NCBI RefSeq assembly: GCF_046237015.1
Contig: NZ_JBJYIN010000012.1
Location: forward strand, 82,804-146,803
Direction of reading: 5' to 3'
DNA: 64,000 bases
Source: JBJYIN01 sp046237015
GTDB taxonomy: Bacteria > Pseudomonadota > Gammaproteobacteria > Enterobacterales > Enterobacteriaceae
Position 1 is the stretch's first letter; every line of letters begins with the position of its first letter. The notes under the pieces are model-generated. The model worked only from the letters and a program-made list of their open reading frames with translations, searched no databases and was not told the DNA's origin. The position numbers and the translations under genes were made by a program. Below, one piece after another: positions 45,164 to 54,151 of the stretch.

Positions 45164-46526
45164 AGAACAAACGGCCACTATCCATTCAGATAGTCATTCA
45201 TTACCTTGGTGGCGCGTATTTAATCGTTATCATTGGCTTGCCTTTACCGTTGCATCGCTCGCCTGGTTGATCGATTGCCTTGATCAACAATTATTTAATT
45301 TAGCTCGCGACGGAGCAATGGAACATCTTGTTGGCCCTGCATTAGCGACCGAATATGCGCCTTATACAACGTCAGTTTTCCTCGTTGGCTGGGCTATCGG
45401 GGGGTTAATTTTAGGCTCGTTAGGCGATCGTTACGGTCGAGTCCGTATGTTGATGATTGCCGTAATGATGTATGCGGTTTGTACCGGATTTAGTGCATTC
45501 TCAACAGGATTTATTGATTTCTGTTTTTATCGTTTTATCACCGGGTTGGGGGTCGGCGGAGTATTTGGGTTAGCCGTTTCTCTGGTCTCAGACTCTGTGC
45601 CGGACAGAACAAGAGCGCCAGCGCTGGGAATGTTACAATCGTTATCTTCTCTAGGTAACATTTCTGCTGGATTCATTGGAATGGGTATTGGCTTTCTTGC
45701 TATCTATCATTCCATTCCTTTCAATCTTCAGGCTTGGCAAGCCATGTTCCTGGTGGGTGCGTTTCCTGCACTTTGCCTAATTCCCTTCTTTCTGAAAATG
45801 AAAGAACCCGAAAAATGGGTAAAAGCACGTGCTGAAGGTGAGCTTAAGGGCATTAAATTTGGATCCTATAAAAATTTACTTTCTCACCCCGTCTGGAAAA
45901 AGCATGCATGGTTAGGCTTGATCCTTTGTTCGGCGGGTATTATTGGTCTCTGGGGGATCGGAAACTTTCACCCTAAAATCGTTCGTTCCATTATTGATAT
46001 CCACTTGGCATCATCTGGTTTAACACCAGAAGCCATTGCAAATGAAAAATCTTATTGGGGTTCTCTTGGTCTATTATTGCAGAACGTGGGTGGGTTCTTT
46101 GGCATGCTCACACTCGCAAAAATTGCCCAAGTCAAAGGACGCCGCATCGCATTTGCGATATCATTATTGTTGTCATTTTTAACAACAGTGATGGTCTTTA
46201 ATTATTTAAGAGATATTAATCAAATATATTGGATGTTGCCATTAATGGGATTTGGTCAATATTCAGTCTTTGGCGTTTATGCTATTTATTTGCCCGAGCT
46301 TTTCCCAACAAGTCTTCGCAGCACCGGAACCAGTTTCTGCTATAATTTCGGCAGGCTTTTAGCTGCGACGGCGCCCTTTACCATCGGCATAGTCACAAGG
46401 AATCTAGGGGGGAATATTGAGGCATTCCGGATGGGTGGAATCATGGTTAGCTTCGTCCTGCTTATCGGGATTGCGGTATTACCATTCTTACCAGAAACGA
46501 AAGATAAACCTTTACCTGAAGAATAA
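45153..46526 (+). CDS. MFS transporter, probably sugar/polyol uptake
   Basis: A 457-residue major facilitator protein with 12 predicted membrane segments. The loop 2-3 signature is GLILGSLGDRYGRVRMLM (about 90-107), and the second-half counterpart PELFPTSLRSTGTSFCYNFGR is typical of the sugar-porter/sialate-like MFS branch. The ATG at 45153 has AGGGGAAT upstream and overlaps the previous gene by 11 bases. It presumably imports the substrate of the two upstream dehydrogenases. Confidence 0.88.
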   Translation: MNNKEQTATIHSDSHSLPWWRVFNRYHWLAFTVASLAWLIDCLDQQLFNLARDGAMEHLVGPALATEYAPYTTSVFLVGWAIGGLILGSLGDRYGRVRMLMIAVMMYAVCTGFSAFSTGFIDFCFYRFITGLGVGGVFGLAVSLVSDSVPDRTRAPALGMLQSLSSLGNISAGFIGMGIGFLAIYHSIPFNLQAWQAMFLVGAFPALCLIPFFLKMKEPEKWVKARAEGELKGIKFGSYKNLLSHPVWKKHAWLGLILCSAGIIGLWGIGNFHPKIVRSIIDIHLASSGLTPEAIANEKSYWGSLGLLLQNVGGFFGMLTLAKIAQVKGRRIAFAISLLLSFLTTVMVFNYLRDINQIYWMLPLMGFGQYSVFGVYAIYLPELFPTSLRSTGTSFCYNFGRLLAATAPFTIGIVTRNLGGNIEAFRMGGIMVSFVLLIGIAVLPFLPETKDKPLPEE

Positions 46527-46853
46527 CCAAAAGAACCCGCACGTGTTATAAATAAGACCTAAAGGTGCCTTAGGGTATTCTTTTGTCTTTATTATCAGCT
46601 AGCGAATAAAAAGAGCGTTCCAAAAGGAATACGTCATCAAACATATCGTACGTTAAAAATATATCATGCTGGTATGGTAGGGCTATGTATCAATTTAAAT
46701 GAATAAGATGCTAGCCCTACTCCCCCACAGTTAATCAGCCATTCTATTGGTAAGTTATTATTCGTCGCATCGGTGATATTGATATAATTTAACGATTAAA
46801 CGTTGTTTTATTTTCCTCGATCAACACCGTAACACTGTCTTTTTCTATTCATA
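46527..46853. other. Intergenic region between the MFS and AraC genes
   Basis: 327 bases between convergent genes. A weak hairpin (CCTAA-aggtgcc-TTAGG at about 46559-46575) with a T-rich tail may terminate the MFS operon. I see no gene, repeat or recognisable attachment site. Confidence 0.35.
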
Positions 46854-47732
46854 TCAACGGGTCATTTTTGTTATACGGACATCACGCCCGGGGGGAACAT
46901 TAAACATACGAGCATATTCACGAGTAAACTGCGAGATACTGACGTAGCCGACGGCATAAGCCGCCTGTGCGATGCCGACCCCATCAGCAAACATCAGTTG
47001 TCTGGCATTAATTAAACGGAGTTGTTTCTGAAACTGTAGAGGGGAAAGCGTAGTGATTGCCCGGAAACGCTGGTGGAACACCGACACACTCATACCCGCC
47101 GCCTCGGCAAGCTCCTCGACTCTTATCGTCCTCATGAAATCTTTACGCAGGATAGCGACCGCACGGCTGATCCGAGCAGCATGGCTGTCAACTGCGCCAA
47201 GAGCGCGGATAGCTTGTCCATGTACACTCTTAAGTAACCAATAATGCAGCTCTCGCAGTAATCCTGCCCCCAAGGCCATCAGCGCCTCATGCTGCCCAAA
47301 CAATCGCGCCAACCGATAAGCAGCATCCGCCACATCTTCATCAATCGGTTCAATACGTACGCTGGAAGTGAATCGTTGCTCTGCTGGCAGAGAACTTTGT
47401 AGCTCCTGCAAGATGGCAATATCAAGTTCCAGTACCAGAGAGTAATAAGGGGCGCTGATACTGGCTTGAGTTATCTGACTAACCGTCGGGACATCGGCGG
47501 CGATCAGCATAGCCTCTCCCGGGCCATACTCGAAACGATCAAGACGCGTGATGACACGTTTTCGCCCTTGCAGAAGAATAGCGATCAGCGGTTTAGAGAC
47601 GGCTGCCTGCAATTCTCCGGGATGCAGAGCACGCACAACAGTCATCCCTGAAACCGGAGTAACAGCCACCCCATTGTGATCAACATTAGCATCAGCATAA
47701 CGTCGGCAAAGATCGAGCAAAGTGTCGCGCAT
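46854..47732 (-). CDS. AraC-family transcriptional regulator
   Basis: A 292-residue regulator with an AraC-type N-terminal domain (GVAVTPVSGMTVVRALHPGELQAAVSKPLIAILLQGRKRV) and two C-terminal helix-turn-helix motifs (IRVEELAEAAGMSVSVFHQRFRAITTLSPLQFQKQLRL, then AAYAVGYVSISQFTREYARMFNVPP). AAGGA lies upstream of the ATG at 47732. It is divergent from the SDR gene, with 158 bases between them, and probably controls it. Regulators of this group often sense oxidants or aldehydes; the signal here is unknown. Confidence 0.88.
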   Translation of the reverse strand: MRDTLLDLCRRYADANVDHNGVAVTPVSGMTVVRALHPGELQAAVSKPLIAILLQGRKRVITRLDRFEYGPGEAMLIAADVPTVSQITQASISAPYYSLVLELDIAILQELQSSLPAEQRFTSSVRIEPIDEDVADAAYRLARLFGQHEALMALGAGLLRELHYWLLKSVHGQAIRALGAVDSHAARISRAVAILRKDFMRTIRVEELAEAAGMSVSVFHQRFRAITTLSPLQFQKQLRLINARQLMFADGVGIAQAAYAVGYVSISQFTREYARMFNVPPGRDVRITKMTR

Positions 47733-47890
47733 AGGATCCTTTCAGGCAAATTTTGTACACAGATTATGCCCTAATCCGCGAAAAAATGGGCAAGAGAAAG
47801 AGAAACAGGCAAAACATAACCAGGATTAGGCAATACGAGTGAACAGAATCAGCCTATCGTAAAACCACCACAACACAGAAAGGACATGCT

Positions 47891-48646
47891 ATGAGTAAAA
47901 TCGCCATCATCACTGGTGCCAATCGTGGACTGGGCCGTAACACCGCCCTCGCCATTGCTAATCGCGGTAACGATGTCATCGTCACCTACAGGGGAAACGC
48001 AGAACAGGCTGAAGAGGTGGTGACGGAAATCCGCACCTTTGGACGTAAAGCTGTCGCGCTTCCGCTTGACGTGGCACAGACGGCAAGCTTTCCGACATTT
48101 GCAAAAGCTCTGCGCATTCAACTGTCAGAAGTCTGGGGACGCAACACATTCGATCATCTGATCAACAACGCCGGTCACGGAGAATTTGCCCTGTTGGCAG
48201 ATACAACCGAAACGCAGTTTGACGGACTATTTAATGTTCATGTCAAAGGCGTGTTTTTCCTGGTCCAGACACTTCTGCCGTTGATGGCTGACGGCGGCCG
48301 CATCATCAATTTCTCGTCCGGTCTGACCCGCGTCTCCTATCCTGGTTTTTCGGCCTATTCGGCGGCAAAAGCCGCGGTGGAAATGCTGAGTGTCTACATG
48401 GCACGCGAACTGGGCCCACGTGGTATCACCGTAAACACCGTTGCCCCCGGCGCGATCGAAACCGACTTTGGTGGTGGTTTGGTACGTGACAATGCAGATG
48501 TCAATGCACAATTCGCCGCCATGACAGCGCTGGGGCGTGTTGGCATCCCCGATGACATTGGCCCGATGGTTGCCAGCCTCTTGCATGATGATAATCGTTG
48601 GGTCACCGCGCAGCGTATTGAGGTATCGGGCGGTCAGACAATCTGA
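47891..48646 (+). CDS. Short-chain dehydrogenase/reductase
   Basis: A 251-residue classical SDR. The NAD(P)-binding motif is T8-G9-ANRGLG15, NNAG lies at 92-95, and the catalytic residues are S143, Y156 and K160 (SAYSAAK). The C-terminal VNTVAPGAIETDF is also standard. AAAGGA precedes the ATG. It is controlled by a promoter shared with the divergent AraC gene. The substrate cannot be told from the sequence. Confidence 0.9.
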   Translation: MSKIAIITGANRGLGRNTALAIANRGNDVIVTYRGNAEQAEEVVTEIRTFGRKAVALPLDVAQTASFPTFAKALRIQLSEVWGRNTFDHLINNAGHGEFALLADTTETQFDGLFNVHVKGVFFLVQTLLPLMADGGRIINFSSGLTRVSYPGFSAYSAAKAAVEMLSVYMARELGPRGITVNTVAPGAIETDFGGGLVRDNADVNAQFAAMTALGRVGIPDDIGPMVASLLHDDNRWVTAQRIEVSGGQTI

Positions 48647-48667
48647 CCTGATACAGCGAATAACGTC

Positions 48668-48692
48668 AAAAACCACCTCCCTATAGAGGTGG
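48668..48692 (-). terminator. Terminator for the glyA-like gene
   Basis: Arms CCACCTC and GAGGTGG with a six-base loop; read leftward the stem is followed by a run of Ts (48668-48672 are As on the plus strand). It lies in the 60-base gap between the convergent SDR and glyA-like genes. Confidence 0.75.
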
Positions 48693-48706
48693 CTAAATTC
48701 ATTAAC

Positions 48707-49975
48707 TCACTGTAAATAGACAGGAAAGCGTCGGCACAGAGAAACCACGTTTTCCCGAATTGATGCCGCCACGGTTTCAAACTGTCCAGACTCAAGAGCA
48801 TCCAAGATGTCACATAACCAACCCGCCAACTCTTCACACTCAGCAACCTTGAAACCACGAGACGTGACGGCTGGCGTCCCAATACGTAGACCAGAGGTCA
48901 CGAAAGGAGAACGAGGATCGTTAGGCACGGTGTTTTTATTCGTCGTGATATAAACCTGACTTAAAGCATGATCCGCATCTTTACCCGTGTAAGGTTTTGT
49001 CGAGAGATCGATAAGCATCAGGTGGTTATCGGTACCACCGGAAACGATCGGATAACCACGTTGCTGGATGACGGCAGCCATCGCCCTCGCATTAACAACA
49101 ACCTGTTTTTGATAATGCTTGAATGACGGATGTAGCGCTTCCTTAAAAGCTACCGCTTTTGCCGCAATCACATGCATCAATGGTCCCCCCTGAATACCCG
49201 GGAATACCGCTGAATTGAGCTTTTTGTAAAATGCCTCACTTTGGCCTTTCGCCAGAATCAGCCCGCCACGGGGACCGCGTAGCGTTTTATGGGTGGTGCT
49301 GGTGACGACATGCGCATGCGGGAGTGGGTTCGGATATTCTCCTGCTGCAACCAAACCCGCAACATGAGCCATATCAACCCACAAGATCGCACCCACTTTA
49401 TCGGCAATGGAACGCATACGGGCCCAATCTTTATAGCGTGAATAGGCAGAAAATCCGCCTATCAAGATTTTTGGCTTCGTTTCTAACGCGATTTGCTCCA
49501 TTTTTTCATAATCAATCATCCCAGTTTCAGGATCGAGACCATATGGAACAATGTTGTAGTGCCGTCCCGAAAAATTAGCAGGGTTGCCGTGGGTTAAATG
49601 ACCACCTTGAGCCAAATTCATCCCCATTACCGTATCACCTGGGTTGGCAAGCGCCAGAAAAATGGCGGCGTTAGCCTGTGCACCGGAATGAGGCTGAACA
49701 TTGGCATAATCGCAGTCAAACAACAATTTTGCTCGCTCAATCGCCAAAAACTCAGCGACGTCAACATGTTCACAACCGCTGTAGTAACGTTTACCCGGAT
49801 ACCCTTCGGCATACTTATTCGTGAAGACGGAATCCTGAACCGCCATAACTAAACGACTGGCATAATTTTCCGATGCGATTAACTCTATATGATCTTCCTG
49901 GCGACATTCTTCATTTTGAATTGCGGTAGCCAATTCAGGATCAAATTCATGAAGGTGGCGTAATTTATCATACAT
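48707..49975 (-). CDS. Serine hydroxymethyltransferase paralogue
   Basis: A 422-residue PLP enzyme of the SHMT family (serine plus tetrahydrofolate to glycine plus methylene-tetrahydrofolate). It shows ELIASENYAS (31-40), TNKYAEGYPGKRYYSGCEHVD, VDMAHVAGLVAAG and the PLP lysine K230 in TTHKTLRGPRGG. It is clearly diverged from E. coli GlyA, and its position differs from the housekeeping glyA locus, so it is probably a second copy. CAGGAG lies upstream of the ATG. It is divergent from a MocR-type regulator. Confidence 0.9.
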   Translation of the reverse strand: MYDKLRHLHEFDPELATAIQNEECRQEDHIELIASENYASRLVMAVQDSVFTNKYAEGYPGKRYYSGCEHVDVAEFLAIERAKLLFDCDYANVQPHSGAQANAAIFLALANPGDTVMGMNLAQGGHLTHGNPANFSGRHYNIVPYGLDPETGMIDYEKMEQIALETKPKILIGGFSAYSRYKDWARMRSIADKVGAILWVDMAHVAGLVAAGEYPNPLPHAHVVTSTTHKTLRGPRGGLILAKGQSEAFYKKLNSAVFPGIQGGPLMHVIAAKAVAFKEALHPSFKHYQKQVVVNARAMAAVIQQRGYPIVSGGTDNHLMLIDLSTKPYTGKDADHALSQVYITTNKNTVPNDPRSPFVTSGLRIGTPAVTSRGFKVAECEELAGWLCDILDALESGQFETVAASIRENVVSLCRRFPVYLQ

Positions 49976-50211
49976 ATCAATACTCCTGTAACAGTAGGTA
50001 GGTTAAGCATGACGGGCACGTTTCTTTTACTTACGCCAACACGATCAGCTCTTAACCTGATGACAGTGCATTATTTTTAACCCTAAATGGCCTGTTTATC
50101 CCTGCCACTTTTTACACATAGTACCATCCAATTTACGTCCGCCTTCACATCATTAAATACGAGCATTGTCCAGCCCCAGCGCGATGCGTACCACTTTCAA
50201 TATTAAGTGGT

Positions 50212-51735
50212 ATGCTCTTCTGTACTATTTTTCCATCTGGTACATGCCCATTGTTCAAGCATGCTCAACTCGAATCCGTCAAGGCTTGGATAGGTGACCC
50301 AACCCATCATGCTCTACCACTCCATGCCCGCATCCAACGCGCAATAAAGCACCTGATCCTTCATGGTGCTCTAACCGTAGGTAAACCATTGCCAGCCTCC
50401 CGATCGCTGGCAAAATCACTCGGTGTGTCGCGAGATACCGTGGAGGCCGCATACAATCAACTCCACGCAGAAGGCTTTATTCAACGACGCGTAGGCAGCG
50501 GCAGTTTTGTATCAGAACAAGCAAAAATTTCATCAGTACGCCGCAACAACCGGCATATCACACAGCAAAAAGCACCATTGCAGCTCAGCAAACGCGGTGC
50601 CGCCATGCATAGAAAAGGGGGCATACGTGAAACATTGGTGCCACGCCCATTCTCCCCTGGCGTACCAGAAACCCGAACATTTCCTCTCGCGACCTGGGAA
50701 CGCCTGGAACGGCAGGTTCTAAAAGAATATGGCACTCAAATGCTGACACATTGCGATCCACAAGGAATAGCCTCTTTGCGGTGTGCCATTGCGGATTACG
50801 TTAATTTAGAACGAGGGGCCTGCGCTACGCCTGAGCGCATACTCATATTGACCAGCTCGCAGCAGGCGCTAGCCTTATGTTCCACTGCGTTATTCGATGT
50901 CGGTGAACGGATCTTTATTGAAGATCCCGTGTACTATGGCGCAAAAAAAGCATTTGAAGCAGCAGGGTTGGAATGCGTTCCTATCCCACTAGATGCTCAA
51001 GGAATACAGGTCGATAAGCTACGGGATAATACACAACCAGCCAGAGCCGTTTTTCTCACGCCTTCACACCAATTTCCGACTGGGGTGACGCTGACCTTGG
51101 AACGCCGTCTGGCAATCATAGAATGGGCTTATCAGCAGCAAGCCTGGATCATTGAAGACGACTATGATAGCGAATTTCACTATGCAGGACGCCCAACCGC
51201 TTGTGTTCAGGGTCTGGATACCTATAACAGAACGATTTATATCGGCACCTTCACAAAATCAATGTTTCCCGGTCTCCGCATTGGCTATATGGTGCTACCG
51301 CCACAGCTTGTCCCTCCTATGTCGGCAATACGCACGCTGCTAGATGGTCACTCTGCACCTATCCCTCAGTTAACGCTGGCACGTTTCATTGAAGGAGGAC
51401 ACTTTGGCGCTTATGTCCGGACCATGCGAAGGGTTTATGTAGGACGTCGTGACGTACTGGCAAAACTGGTACGAAAATACCTCTCTGATTTTGTCGAACC
51501 TAGGGTGCCCGTCGGTGGAATGCAGATGCCATGTGTGCTTATTCGGGATATACCGGAACACCTAGTGATTGAGTCCGCTCGCCGTGCTGATATTGATTTG
51601 CTGGGGTTGACAGCGTTGCATGTAACAGCCAATCCCGAAGCAGGTTTTCTCATGGGATTTGCAGCCTATTCGCCGCAGGAAATGGAAGTCGCCGTCAAAA
51701 AACTTGCCAATATCTTTCAGACATTGGCATCTTGA
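50212..51735 (+). CDS. MocR/PdxR-type GntR regulator with aminotransferase-like domain
   Basis: A 507-residue fusion of an N-terminal GntR winged helix (about 35-100; GKPLPASRSLAKSLGVSRDTVEAAYNQLHAEGFI) and a fold-type I aminotransferase-like domain. The PLP-binding lysine is K349 in GTFTKSMFPGLRIGY, with EDDYDSEFHY upstream. Such proteins sense PLP or its amino-acid adducts. It is divergent from the SHMT paralogue, which suggests that gene as its target. The ATG at 50212 has no clear ribosome binding site, so the start is less certain. Confidence 0.88.
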   Translation: MLFCTIFPSGTCPLFKHAQLESVKAWIGDPTHHALPLHARIQRAIKHLILHGALTVGKPLPASRSLAKSLGVSRDTVEAAYNQLHAEGFIQRRVGSGSFVSEQAKISSVRRNNRHITQQKAPLQLSKRGAAMHRKGGIRETLVPRPFSPGVPETRTFPLATWERLERQVLKEYGTQMLTHCDPQGIASLRCAIADYVNLERGACATPERILILTSSQQALALCSTALFDVGERIFIEDPVYYGAKKAFEAAGLECVPIPLDAQGIQVDKLRDNTQPARAVFLTPSHQFPTGVTLTLERRLAIIEWAYQQQAWIIEDDYDSEFHYAGRPTACVQGLDTYNRTIYIGTFTKSMFPGLRIGYMVLPPQLVPPMSAIRTLLDGHSAPIPQLTLARFIEGGHFGAYVRTMRRVYVGRRDVLAKLVRKYLSDFVEPRVPVGGMQMPCVLIRDIPEHLVIESARRADIDLLGLTALHVTANPEAGFLMGFAAYSPQEMEVAVKKLANIFQTLAS

Positions 51736-52023
51736 TCCAGGTTCACAAGGAAGATAACTGAAAATTCAATGCGCTAAATAACGACGAAGTCGGCAAAATC
51801 AGGTTAAAACCTCGTTCTACTCTGATTTTCCATCGTGATGACCGAATATCAACAGAGAAGCGTAACGTTTATTTCATTGAGGCCGATACTAATATCACTG
51901 ATCCAAACTCACCATCGACAGCATGGTGGTCGAGACATTAAAAGTATCAGCACACCTGCAACCTGAAGTATGATGGGTAGCAATATGCCAACCGTTATAC
52001 CATCTACGATGAGGAGCGTATTA

Positions 52024-52212
52024 ATGGATGTATCACAGATTGCATCACTGGCAACCAGCCTCAGTGACATGCAAACCCGCAATGAAGCCAGCACGCTTGT
52101 ACTGAAAAAAGCCCTGGATAATCAGGCTTCCGTCGCCGCTAACCTGCTTCAGGCATTGCCACAACTGCCAGCTAACCCGGCAATCGGACGCAACATCAAC
52201 ACGACCGCGTGA
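52024..52212 (+). CDS. YjfB-like small protein (putative motility protein family)
   Basis: A 62-residue protein beginning MDVSQIASLATSLSDMQTRN and ending ANPAIGRNINTTA. It matches the small YjfB family, annotated as putative motility proteins of unknown function. GAGGAG lies upstream of the ATG at 52024. The longer frame from 51970 is rejected because the family starts at MDVS. A terminator follows directly, so it is a single-gene unit. Confidence 0.82.
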   Translation: MDVSQIASLATSLSDMQTRNEASTLVLKKALDNQASVAANLLQALPQLPANPAIGRNINTTA

Positions 52213-52218
52213 CCGTTC

Positions 52219-52255
52219 CCCGCCCACTCTATTTCTATTGGGCGGGTTTTATTTT
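52219..52255 (+). terminator. Terminator after the YjfB-like gene
   Basis: Arms CCCGCCCA and TGGGCGGG form an 8-bp GC-rich stem with a 12-base loop, followed by TTTTATTTT. It sits between the convergent small gene and the fimbrial adhesin gene. Confidence 0.88.
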
Positions 52256-52268
52256 CTTGAGAAAACGT

Positions 52269-53240
52269 TTAATCCGCACTCATGACCAAAACGGCATTGC
52301 CGGTAAATGGCCCTGAACTCACCGTACCACTGCTATTTTTGACCAACACAAAATCAAATAAGCTATTCCCGATACCATTTTGTAATTCAAGATGAACAGA
52401 CTGACCGGGAGACACTAAACTATTCCCATGATACATTTGAACCCCAAGATTAGCATTTGACGTTCTTATTGAATTTGCTGAAAATCCTGCCGTATCCGCA
52501 GAAAGCGTGATACTGATCGGCATGCTCACCGGATTTTTACATTTGTAGGGAACCTCTACCCGACGTCGGTTATTGCTAGATTCTCCGGAGGAACTTAATT
52601 CCCTCTTAGCGACTTGCCCGAAGTCAACATCAATATTCCTGCCACCATTGATCTCGCAACTCCCCGATGTAAAAATCGAATCGTTATCAGCAATAATATT
52701 CCAGGTAAAAGACTGTCTATCCTGAGGGCCACCGGTCGTCGTCGCATATTTATGTAGTCTTAATGTAGCAATGGTCTGCCCCTTGGCTATTTTTACCAAT
52801 TGACCTGGGTTATCTTTCATTTCATAAAAAATGGTCAGAGGAATACTTGTATACGCGTTGCTTCCCCCTTTCGGTAACGTAAAAACGTTCACTTCAGGTA
52901 GTGGAAAGCTATAGCGGCCCCCTTTAATATAAGCGCCGGTTTCAAATGCTGAAGATAAAACCGTTGTCGATGAATTAGCTTGCGTAAACATATAGTCGCT
53001 ATAGGTCGCGGGGCTATCATTTCTACACTCATAGTATTTCCCAATATCAATCAAGACCTGCTCGCCTGTATTAATCGTGCGGCTTAATGGAATGGAAACC
53101 GATGAGTTACCACCACTTAACGTTTGCCCGGTTTGCTTATTACGGCATGTATATGCCGAGGCATCAAAGCAAAAAATGAATAATAATGCTGAAGCAATAA
53201 TGACTGGGTTAGAAAAATTTTTAATACCATGAGAAAACAT
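52269..53240 (-). CDS. Fimbrial tip adhesin, FimH-like
   Basis: A 323-residue protein with a signal peptide ending at about residue 29 (FDASA, then YTCRNKQTG). It has two parts: an N-terminal lectin-like domain to about residue 190 and a C-terminal pilin domain starting near GSCEINGGRNIDVDFGQV. That domain ends GNAVLVMSAD, as expected of the donor-strand-accepting end of tip adhesins. The ATG at 53240 follows AGGAGG; the frame begins further up, at 53294. It is the last gene of the leftward fimbrial operon. The receptor is unknown. Confidence 0.85.
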   Translation of the reverse strand: MFSHGIKNFSNPVIIASALLFIFCFDASAYTCRNKQTGQTLSGGNSSVSIPLSRTINTGEQVLIDIGKYYECRNDSPATYSDYMFTQANSSTTVLSSAFETGAYIKGGRYSFPLPEVNVFTLPKGGSNAYTSIPLTIFYEMKDNPGQLVKIAKGQTIATLRLHKYATTTGGPQDRQSFTWNIIADNDSIFTSGSCEINGGRNIDVDFGQVAKRELSSSGESSNNRRRVEVPYKCKNPVSMPISITLSADTAGFSANSIRTSNANLGVQMYHGNSLVSPGQSVHLELQNGIGNSLFDFVLVKNSSGTVSSGPFTGNAVLVMSAD

Positions 53241-53342
53241 GCTGTATGCCTCCTTTAGCCATAGGGCAACCCCGTTGCTACCATAGCAATACATTTATTC
53301 TTTACGATAAAGGCGAGAACGTGGGCTATTTATCTCTTGTTA

Positions 53343-54098
53343 TTAGCCAGGCTGATTCTCTTTCACCGTACAATTTGCACCATTACAGGTAAAAATTAAC
53401 TTTGGACGCCCACCAAAATCATTGATGTAGCTGATGACCGGACTATTGCCCAATGCAGCGGCATTGACCTCAAGTGTTTCCGCCCCCCTTGGCGCGATCA
53501 TAATGGGATTGAAACCATCAATATCCTTTGCATTCACCGATGGCCTTACTGCCGCCAACGTAACATAATAAGGCGTCGGGTTATTCACTCGATACCGATC
53601 GCCTACCTTTGTCAGCGTCAGTTTTTTTTGCCATGGATTAGCATAATCGTTTTGGCTAACCTGAATAGCTTTTGGCCGATAAAATAGCTTTACGCGTGTT
53701 TGCAATGCAATTTGCAGCGTATTTGATTTGTCACTCTTTGGCGGTATTTCCCGTAAATTAAAATAGAATACGGTTTCTCTATCTTGTGCCAATGAGTTAA
53801 TCGCTGGAAGAGCCTGAATTTTCACTAAGCTTTTCGCATCAGGCTCTACTCGTTGCAATGGCGGTAATACAACCAGCGGCGATTCAATCTTATTACCACC
53901 GACATCTTCGATCCACCCCTGAGCCAAATATGGCAGTTCGCTATTCTGATTTGTAATATTGACACTGATCGATTTATTTTCTCCATCGAAGATAACACGG
54001 GTACGATCAAGCGCAATAGCGGCATTAACCTGTTGAGATAGGGTTAATATACTGATAGTCAGGACAGTCATGCCTGTCAGAAGTTTCATTCTTTTCAT
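53343..54098 (-). CDS. Periplasmic fimbrial chaperone (PapD/FimC type)
   Basis: A 251-residue chaperone with a signal peptide (MKRMKLLTGMTVLTISILTL to about residue 26) and two immunoglobulin-like domains. Recognisable parts are IALDRTRVIFDGENKSISVNI, ETVFYFNLREIPP, RVKLFYRPKAI and the C-terminal SYINDFGGRPKLIFTC. It holds pilins by donor-strand complementation and delivers them to the usher. GGAG precedes the ATG at 54098. It is the only intact chaperone gene in the locus and may serve both ushers. Confidence 0.93.
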   Translation of the reverse strand: MKRMKLLTGMTVLTISILTLSQQVNAAIALDRTRVIFDGENKSISVNITNQNSELPYLAQGWIEDVGGNKIESPLVVLPPLQRVEPDAKSLVKIQALPAINSLAQDRETVFYFNLREIPPKSDKSNTLQIALQTRVKLFYRPKAIQVSQNDYANPWQKKLTLTKVGDRYRVNNPTPYYVTLAAVRPSVNAKDIDGFNPIMIAPRGAETLEVNAAALGNSPVISYINDFGGRPKLIFTCNGANCTVKENQPG

Positions 54099-54151
54099 TT
54101 CTGCTCCGTCATTAAAGCTTATCATTGAGTGATATTAAGATTAATCACATG

